Shown here: positions 59,150-64,000 of the stretch, in pieces
Layout of the letters: each line of letters opens with the position of its first letter
Position numbering within the stretch: the stretch's first letter is position 1
DNA from: Agrobacterium pusense
GTDB taxonomy: Bacteria > Pseudomonadota > Alphaproteobacteria > Rhizobiales > Rhizobiaceae
NCBI RefSeq assembly: GCF_900102105.1
Contig: NZ_FNBB01000002.1
Coordinates: forward strand, 310,001-374,000
Length of the DNA: 64,000 nt
Reading direction: 5' to 3'
Translations under genes and position numbers: made by a program
Notes under the pieces: model-generated
Told to the model about the DNA's origin: nothing
Database searches by the model: none
The model's input: only the letters and a program-made list of their open reading frames with translations

Positions 59150-59626
59150 ATGAATGTCATGACACGTCGTCTCGCCATCGCCGCTCTCGCTCTTGCGCCC
59201 GCATTGACAGCCGTTCCGGTGCTGGCCGAAACCGCCGGGCGGGATTTCGCCCGGGAAGAGGCCAATCGCAAGCTGGTGATCGAGTTTTACGATACCGTCT
59301 TCAACAAGCACGAAGTGGAAAAGGGTGCTGCCGTTATTGTCGACAGCTACAAGCAGCACAATCCCATGGTGCCGGATGGCAAGAAACCGTTCGTGGATTA
59401 CTTCACCGGCCACTTCAAGGAAAACCCGCAGTCCAAGGCGCGGATCGTGAGAAGCGCCACGGATGGCGACCTTGTCTATCTGCATATTCATTCAACAGAA
59501 AAGGACGGAGACCGGGGCAGGGCCATCGTCGATATTTTTCGGGTGACCGATGGCAAGATCACCGAGCATTGGGATGTAATCCAGCCCGTGCCGGAGACGG
59601 CGGCGAACAACAATACGATGTTCTGA
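59150..59626 (+). CDS. Secreted SnoaL/NTF2-like protein
   Basis: 158 residues with a signal peptide (MNVMTRRLAIAALALAPALTAVPVLA) and a SnoaL/NTF2 core (EFYDTVFNKHEVEKGAAVIV, YKQHNPMVPDG, ITEHWDVIQPVPE). The last residues NNNTMF are typical of the family. Likely co-transcribed with the preceding NAD(P)-binding protein gene (12-base gap). Role unknown. Confidence 0.87.
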   Translation: MNVMTRRLAIAALALAPALTAVPVLAETAGRDFAREEANRKLVIEFYDTVFNKHEVEKGAAVIVDSYKQHNPMVPDGKKPFVDYFTGHFKENPQSKARIVRSATDGDLVYLHIHSTEKDGDRGRAIVDIFRVTDGKITEHWDVIQPVPETAANNNTMF

Positions 59627-59691
59627 GGCGACGAACTTTTGAGGCAGGCGGGCACGCCGGGATCGTGCCCGCTTGCCGGAACGGGTAAACT

Positions 59692-60285
59692 TCAGGCCAG
59701 AAGATCGTAAGTACGGAAAATCCAGGCGATCTGGTAAATCAGCGCAAAGATGACGAGAAACCGATGGAAACGGCGGTTCTCGATGAAGATCGCCAGCGTG
59801 AACAAAATGACGTAGATGGCGGTGCGTATAAGGTATTCCGGACCAAGTGAGGCGAGATAGTCCTGGCCTTTCAGCAAAGTATCCCCGACATCGGTGACGA
59901 AAAGCGCTGCCAGAAAGGCGAAGAACCAGCTTTTGCGGGAAAGGAAATAATCCTCATATCCCTTGTACTCCTTCATCTCCGTGGGAAAGAGCAGAACGCA
60001 CAGGAAATAAAACAGCGAGCAGAACAGGATCAGGAAAAGGAACGCGCCGAAGCCCAGTACATGGCCTGTGGCAGAAAGCCGGTGCTCCCACCACCAGAAA
60101 TGCACCAGCATCAGAAACAGGAACGCCACCCAGCCGATGTGCAGGGGATAAATCCGTTCTTTTTTGGGATGCTGCACGAAACCTGCAAGGCCGGTCAGCA
60201 ATCGGGCGAGGCTGAGGCCGACCACCATGCCCATGACCGCGCGGATGTGCGAATAGGCTTCTGCGGCGTTGACGGCGGCCTCCAT
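59692..60285 (-). CDS. Hypothetical six-helix membrane protein
   Basis: 197 residues, about six membrane helices (IRAVMGMVVGLSLARLLTGL, then IGWVAFLFLMLVHFWW, FGAFLFLILFCSLFYFL, FFAFLAALFVTDVG, YLIRTAIYVILFTLAIF, FLVIFALIYQIAWIF). No known family recognised. It follows the thioesterase gene after 5 bases, so the two are probably one transcript. Confidence 0.72.
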   Translation of the reverse strand: MEAAVNAAEAYSHIRAVMGMVVGLSLARLLTGLAGFVQHPKKERIYPLHIGWVAFLFLMLVHFWWWEHRLSATGHVLGFGAFLFLILFCSLFYFLCVLLFPTEMKEYKGYEDYFLSRKSWFFAFLAALFVTDVGDTLLKGQDYLASLGPEYLIRTAIYVILFTLAIFIENRRFHRFLVIFALIYQIAWIFRTYDLLA

Positions 60286-60290
60286 CGCTC

Positions 60291-60683
60291 CTACTCCGCC
60301 GGAGGAATGGGCGTCGGTTGCCCGTTTTCGTCCATCGCCACCATGATGAAGGTGCCGGCGGTTACCTTTTCCAGCTTGTCGTAACGCGACCGCTGCGCCC
60401 AGGCCTCTACCGTCAGCGTGATGGAGGTGCGGCCGACGCGGGCAATATCGGTATAGATGGACAGCGTGTCGCCGATCTTCACCGGCAGTTCAAAGGCCAT
60501 TTCCTTGACTGCCGCCGTGACCACGCGACAGCGAGAGCGTTCCGCCGCACGAATGCCGCTCGCCAAGTCCATCTGTGACATGACCCAGCCCCCGAAAATA
60601 TCGCCGGCCGGATTGGCGTCGGCCGGCATGGCGAGCGTTCTGAGCGTCAGCTCGCCGGTCGGTTTGATGGTCTGGTCGGTCAT
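60291..60683 (-). CDS. Acyl-CoA thioesterase (hotdog fold, YciA-like)
   Basis: 130 residues: TLAMPADANPAGDIFGGWVMSQMDLASGI holds the hotdog active-site Asp and Gly, and VVTAAVKEMAFELPVKIGD the second strand, as in YciA. The start is ATG 60683; an in-frame ATG upstream exists but adds unconserved residues. It hydrolyses short- or long-chain acyl-CoA. It is downstream of rlmB and upstream of the membrane protein gene. Confidence 0.88.
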   Translation of the reverse strand: MTDQTIKPTGELTLRTLAMPADANPAGDIFGGWVMSQMDLASGIRAAERSRCRVVTAAVKEMAFELPVKIGDTLSIYTDIARVGRTSITLTVEAWAQRSRYDKLEKVTAGTFIMVAMDENGQPTPIPPAE

Positions 60684-60759
60684 GTTGAGATGTGCTCCGT
60701 GCGAATGACAAAGGCGCAGCATGCGATGCGCTTTGTGATTTCGCAAGGAATGGCAAGCG

Positions 60760-61647
60760 TCAGGACGACGCTTTGCCCAGAAATTGCTGCGTTGCGTAAA
60801 GGGCGATGGCCGCCGCGTTCGACACGTTGAGCGATTTGATCGCTCCCGGCATATCGAGACGGGCGAGCGCCGAGACGGTCTCGCGGGTCTTCTGGCGCAG
60901 GCCCTTGCCTTCGGCGCCCAGCACCAGTGCGATTTTTTCGCCGCTGAAGGTCCGTTCAATCGGGGCGGGGCCCTCCGAATCGAGGCCGACCGAGAAGAAG
61001 CCGAGCTTGTGCAGTTCACCCAGCGCATCGGCGAGATTGGTGATCTGGATATAGGGGATGAGTTCCAGCGCGCCTGAGGCGGATTTCGCCAGCACACCCG
61101 ATTCGGTCGGGCTATGGCGCATCGTGGTGATGACGGCGCCCGCATTGAAGGCGACTGCCGAGCGCATGATGGCGCCAACATTATGCGGATCGGTGACCTG
61201 ATCGAGCACGAGAATGAGTGGGCTATCCTTCAGCGCGCCCAGCCGCTTGACCGGCAGCGGCCGGGTCTCCAGCATCACGCCCTGATGGATCGCCTCAGGC
61301 CCCAAAACCCTGTCGATATCCTGCGGGGATACTATCTCGACCGGGAAGGGCTGCGCCTCCGCCTCGCCGATATCGAGACGTGCAAAGGCATTCTGGGTAA
61401 CCGAAAGCTTGACGATCTGCCGCTCCGGATTGGCAAGGGCTGCGCGTACGGTATGCAGGCCGTAAAGGTGCACCTGGTCGGGCGCAAGTTGCGGCGGCTT
61501 CCAATCGTCGGCGCCGCGGTTCCGGCGCTTCGACTGCTGCGGGGTCGGAATTTCACCGCGCTCGCGCTTCGCGTCGCGCACGGCACGACGCAGGTTGGCG
61601 TAATGTGTGTCGCGGGTGGATTTGTTGTTGGGATCGTCTTTGCTCAT
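60760..61647 (-). CDS. rlmB: 23S rRNA 2'-O-ribose methyltransferase (RlmB/SpoU family)
   Basis: 295 residues. The N-terminal basic tail (1-50) leads to the SpoU substrate-binding domain (YGLHTVRAALANPERQI). The knot domain has LVLDQVTDPHNVGAIMRSA, LVLGAEGKGLRQKT and LNVSNAAAIALY, the three SAM-binding motifs. RlmB methylates G2251 of 23S rRNA; other TrmH-type targets are possible. Single start at 61647. The neighbouring tRNA-Tyr and tRNA-Gly genes lie on the opposite strand. Confidence 0.9.
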   Translation of the reverse strand: MSKDDPNNKSTRDTHYANLRRAVRDAKRERGEIPTPQQSKRRNRGADDWKPPQLAPDQVHLYGLHTVRAALANPERQIVKLSVTQNAFARLDIGEAEAQPFPVEIVSPQDIDRVLGPEAIHQGVMLETRPLPVKRLGALKDSPLILVLDQVTDPHNVGAIMRSAVAFNAGAVITTMRHSPTESGVLAKSASGALELIPYIQITNLADALGELHKLGFFSVGLDSEGPAPIERTFSGEKIALVLGAEGKGLRQKTRETVSALARLDMPGAIKSLNVSNAAAIALYATQQFLGKASS

Positions 61648-61856
61648 GGCGCCTTATATCTCCGGCGCGTGCCGCGCACCAGCCCCCGTGATAATCCACA
61701 GGGCTGCAAAGGGGATTGAATTTTTTCCCGAAAATTCGTGAAAGGGCGTGTTGACAGAAACGAACGAGGCCGTCATATACGCGCCACAGACGACGCAACG
61801 GCGCTTCGCCGCAGCGAAATCTGAAGAGCTTGGTCGCTTGATCCTCGCAGATAACT

Positions 61857-61941
61857 GGAGGGATGCCCGAGTGGTTAAAGGGGACGGACTGTAAATCCGT
61901 TGGCTACGCCTACGTTGGTTCAAATCCAACTCCCTCCACCA
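61857..61941 (+). tRNA. tRNA-Tyr (GTA anticodon)
   Basis: 85 nt with encoded CCA. Acceptor GGAGGGA/TCCCTCC, anticodon loop CTGTAAA (anticodon GTA), and the long variable arm expected for bacterial tRNA-Tyr (GGCTACGCCTACG). It is 25 bases before tRNA-Gly. Confidence 0.96.
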
Positions 61942-61966
61942 TTCTGCACGGATCGAAATCGCCACC

Positions 61967-62040
61967 GCGGGTATAGCTCAATGGTAGAGCAGCAGCCTTC
62001 CAAGCTGAATACGCGGGTTCGATTCCCGCTACCCGCTCCA
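61967..62040 (+). tRNA. tRNA-Gly (TCC anticodon)
   Basis: 74 nt with encoded CCA: acceptor GCGGGTA/TACCCGC, anticodon TCC in CCTTCCAAG, T arm GCGGGTTCGATTCCCGC. Likely co-transcribed with tRNA-Tyr. Confidence 0.95.
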
Positions 62041-62178
62041 GCTTCCTACCAGTAAATCACCTTATCGCTGCGCGACGTGTTTCGCGTCCTCGGGTATTTG
62101 TGCCGTGAGCATTCAGCCGATGCGGTGATGGGCTCTAATTTATCCTATACGCCATGAATGCCGCGCCCCCAGTCACGC

Positions 62179-62499
62179 TCAGTAAGGCGAACGGCACTGG
62201 CTTCTTGTGCCTGCGGGCGCCAGGTAGCTGTTGTCAGTAGGATGATAGGAGGCGTAACGCGCCGCGCACCATTTTACGTGATTTATTTCGGCCTGCGACA
62301 GGGCGTATCCGTCAGGCGTGGCTTCTTCCCCGGTTCCCGCGGCAAAGGCGGATGCGGGATAACCGCGCTGGCCCGAATTTTGTGCCTGCGTTTCATAGGC
62401 TGGCTGTATGAGGCTCAACGCCTCAGCGGGCATAACAAAAGCGGCAGATAATGCGACGCCAAGAGCGAGCGCGGAGATGGTCTTCGGCATCCTCAACAT
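62179..62499 (-). CDS. BA14K family secreted protein
   Basis: 106 residues. Signal peptide (first about 26 residues, ending PAEA) and the BA14K domain near the end (VKWCAARYASYHPTDNSYLAPAGTRSQCRSPY) with its two Cys. Brucella homologues are immunoreactive and have lectin-like activity. ATG 62499 has GAGGA 7 bases upstream. Function in a free-living relative is unknown. Confidence 0.88.
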   Translation of the reverse strand: MLRMPKTISALALGVALSAAFVMPAEALSLIQPAYETQAQNSGQRGYPASAFAAGTGEEATPDGYALSQAEINHVKWCAARYASYHPTDNSYLAPAGTRSQCRSPY

Positions 62500-62763
62500 C
62501 GATAAATCCTCATTATTCGTTCGGGATGCTAACGAAAATTTAGGAATTTCGTTCCGATGGAGGCTTGACGCCACACGAAGACGTGATTCTTCGGCTTGAT
62601 CGGAGAGCGTGGGTTCGGATCGGGCCTCATGGGGGAATCCGAGGCGCGGCAGGATGGATTTATGCTCGCTCAACCGGACTTTGTATCCATGCCGCACTGC
62701 TCGTTGACAAGCGGAAAATCCGGTCAGATAGTCGACCGGCAATCATGCAAACGGGAGTCTTCA

Positions 62764-63213
62764 ATGTTGAACAGGGTTGTCATTCTCTCATCCTTTGCGC
62801 TGCTGGCATCGGCGGCGTTTGTCTCCCCCGCTGCCGCACTCACCATGAAGGAGTGCAGCGTAAAATATCAGGCGGCGAAAGCTGACGGGTCCGCCAAGGA
62901 CGTCAAGTGGAACGATTATCGCGCCAAGTTCTGCGGCAGCGAGGCGGCGGCTGAAGATGCGGCCGACGACAAGCAGGTCGCGGCCACAACCGAGAAGGAA
63001 CCCGAGAAAGCGACGATCAAGGCTCCGAAGGGCGTCGCTTTCCCGAGCGCTGTTGACAAGAAATATTCAAGCGAGACGCCGGCAAAGGCCCGCCTGAAAA
63101 CCTGTGTCGACTCCTATCACAAGAACAAGAATGACGGTACGCTCGGTGACCTGAAATGGATCCAGAAGGGCGGCGGCTACTGGAGCCTGTGCAACACGGC
63201 GCTGAAGAGCTGA
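62764..63213 (+). CDS. Secreted protein with two PsiF-like cysteine repeats
   Basis: 149 residues from ATG 62764. After the signal peptide (ending PAAA) come two related units: CSVKYQAAKADGSAKDVKWN...FC (from about residue 31) and CVDSYHKNKNDGTLGDLKW...LC (from about residue 118), joined by an acidic/Lys-rich linker of about 55 residues. Each has a Cys pair spaced about 27 to 30 apart. The family was not identified; a link to PsiF-like domains is suggested by the pattern only. Divergent from the BA14K gene. Confidence 0.75.
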   Translation: MLNRVVILSSFALLASAAFVSPAAALTMKECSVKYQAAKADGSAKDVKWNDYRAKFCGSEAAAEDAADDKQVAATTEKEPEKATIKAPKGVAFPSAVDKKYSSETPAKARLKTCVDSYHKNKNDGTLGDLKWIQKGGGYWSLCNTALKS

Positions 63214-63475
63214 GGCGGGCAGGGGCGGCGGTCGGTTTCCGCCGCCCTCTCCCAAGCCGATATCGCATGAAGCGTGTAGCGCTGGTGGCGAAGACCCGCG
63301 CGCTGGCGGATCTGTGCGTCCTGCTCCGTCCATCGACCCCATTTCGGGCGGGTAAAATATCCGAATAGCCTGTGATTCAGCCTCTTGGTAGACAGGCTGA
63401 TCCCTGCGGTTTATCCGCATCCAGCAATTCAACGGTTACGGCTGTCGAGCAACGGCCGTCCGGCGATGGGGGCGG

Positions 63476-63571
63476 ATGACCAGACGGTTTCGAAATTATC
63501 TCGTAGTTCTGGCCATATCCTTGGCGATGTGGGCTGTGATTCTCGGCATTGTTTACTGGCTGTTTCGATAG
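63476..63571 (+). CDS. Possible 31-residue single-pass membrane protein
   Basis: An ORF shorter than the usual cut-off: positive N-terminus MTRRFRNYL, then a hydrophobic stretch VVLAISLAMWAVILGIVYWL and a final Arg, with TAG at 63569-63571. The layout (basic start, one membrane helix) is typical of small inner-membrane proteins. GGGGGCGG just before the ATG is a possible but tightly placed ribosome-binding site. Chance is not excluded. Confidence 0.4.
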   Translation: MTRRFRNYLVVLAISLAMWAVILGIVYWLFR

Positions 63572-63711
63572 CCAGCCCCGCTTGGGGTGGATTGCAATGA
63601 TGCACGCGTCCAGCGGCAATGAATCGGGGATATGGCGGCGGTTCCTGGAGCTGCCGCAATTTGGCTTTGCTGGCGTGACCTTATGACGGGGTCAAACCAG
63701 GAAGGCCCATC

Positions 63712-64000
63712 ATGAAGAAATCCGTTGCAGCACTCTATCTTGCCGCTCTGTCCCTGCCGGCTGCCTCCAGCGCGCTTGCCGAGGATCTGGTGATTCCGCT
63801 TCCCGGGGATACAACGGTTGAAAAAACCGATGCCGTCTATCGGTGCGGCGCCGAGACGGTGGAGGCGGTTTATTACAATGCCGGCGACATCAGTCTTGTT
63901 CGGCTGGGCTTGAAGGACGGCGTTATCGTCGCCGCCAATGTCGTTTCAGGCTCCGGAGCAAAATACCAGGGCGGCGCTCGTGTCTGGTGGTCCAAAGGAG
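63712..64000 (+). CDS. MliC-type C-type lysozyme inhibitor, 3' end outside window
   Basis: The visible 96 residues have a signal peptide (MKKSVAALYLAALSLPAASS...ALA) and the MliC pattern AVYRCGAETVEAVYYNAGDISLVRL, then SGSGAKYQGGARVWWSKG, the conserved Ser/Lys loop that enters the lysozyme active site. GGAAGG lies 5-10 bases before the ATG at 63712. The reading frame is open to the end of the window; no lipobox is visible, so it is periplasmic rather than a lipoprotein. Confidence 0.85.
   Translation, partial: MKKSVAALYLAALSLPAASSALAEDLVIPLPGDTTVEKTDAVYRCGAETVEAVYYNAGDISLVRLGLKDGVIVAANVVSGSGAKYQGGARVWWSKG

Noticed and set aside
63223-63247. GGGCGGCGG/CCGCCGCCC hairpin as a rho-independent terminator
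   Set aside because: Good 9-bp stem after the secreted protein gene but no T-run follows, so function is not supported.

Overview
The window (about 60% GC by eye, densely packed) reads as chromosomal DNA of a Rhizobiales alphaproteobacterium, most likely Agrobacterium or a near relative in the Rhizobiaceae. The main reasons are a circularly permuted two-piece tmRNA, an alphaproteobacterial-type SspB, a UvrB with long N- and C-terminal extensions, a BA14K-family protein, and palindromic intergenic mosaic repeats of the kind known from rhizobia. The genus is an inference from these features and overall gene character; no database was searched.

Region by region. 1-9.2 kb: the end of an RND efflux adaptor and its AcrB-type pump, a D-lactate dehydrogenase-type flavoprotein, and a large AsmA-like protein. 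9.5-11.2 kb (minus strand): the tmRNA gene ssrA, then sspB (the ClpXP adaptor for tmRNA-tagged proteins), a DUF4169 protein and a ribbon-helix-helix protein. 11.3-17.8 kb: a DUF2853 gene, the thymidylate/folate pair thyA-folA, the membrane protease-control pair hflK-hflC, a DegP-type protease and an SDR. 17.9-22.2 kb: serB and an acetyltransferase run divergently from miaA, with overlapping start codons, followed by a HerA-like ATPase. 22.4-25.0 kb: ilvI-ilvH behind a classical attenuator with an 18-codon leader peptide rich in Leu/Ile/Val. 25-31.5 kb: an ArsR/SRPBCC pair, aldo-keto reductase, LysE exporter, an ECF sigma/anti-sigma/secreted protein operon, a Dda/RecD-like helicase and a MerR-LuxR hybrid regulator. 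31.7-41.5 kb: pdxJ, a type II NADH dehydrogenase, an alcohol dehydrogenase divergent from an AraC regulator, a TetR regulator, ilvC, an EEP-family nuclease, fucU and a PLP aminotransferase. 41.5-48.5 kb: an iron-type ABC importer, a second EEP protein and a diguanylate cyclase. 48.7-57 kb: tRNA-Thr, small conserved proteins, an esterase, a lipoprotein and uvrB. 57-64 kb: an HxlR-controlled oxidoreductase, thioesterase, rlmB, tRNA-Tyr and tRNA-Gly, and several small secreted proteins, ending in a truncated MliC-type gene.

Functional themes are protein quality control (ssrA, sspB, hflKC, degP, a J-domain protein), branched-chain amino-acid synthesis (ilvI, ilvH, ilvC in two loci), one-carbon/folate metabolism, and several self-contained regulator-target pairs in which a palindromic operator can be read in the shared promoter. 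No CRISPR array, prophage, integrase or insertion sequence was seen. The items most worth follow-up are the possibly leaderless ilv attenuator, the ssrA-sspB linkage, the MerR-LuxR fusion, the mosaic repeat read in frame inside uvrB, the overlapping divergent starts of serB and miaA, and an alcohol dehydrogenase missing half of its structural zinc ligands.
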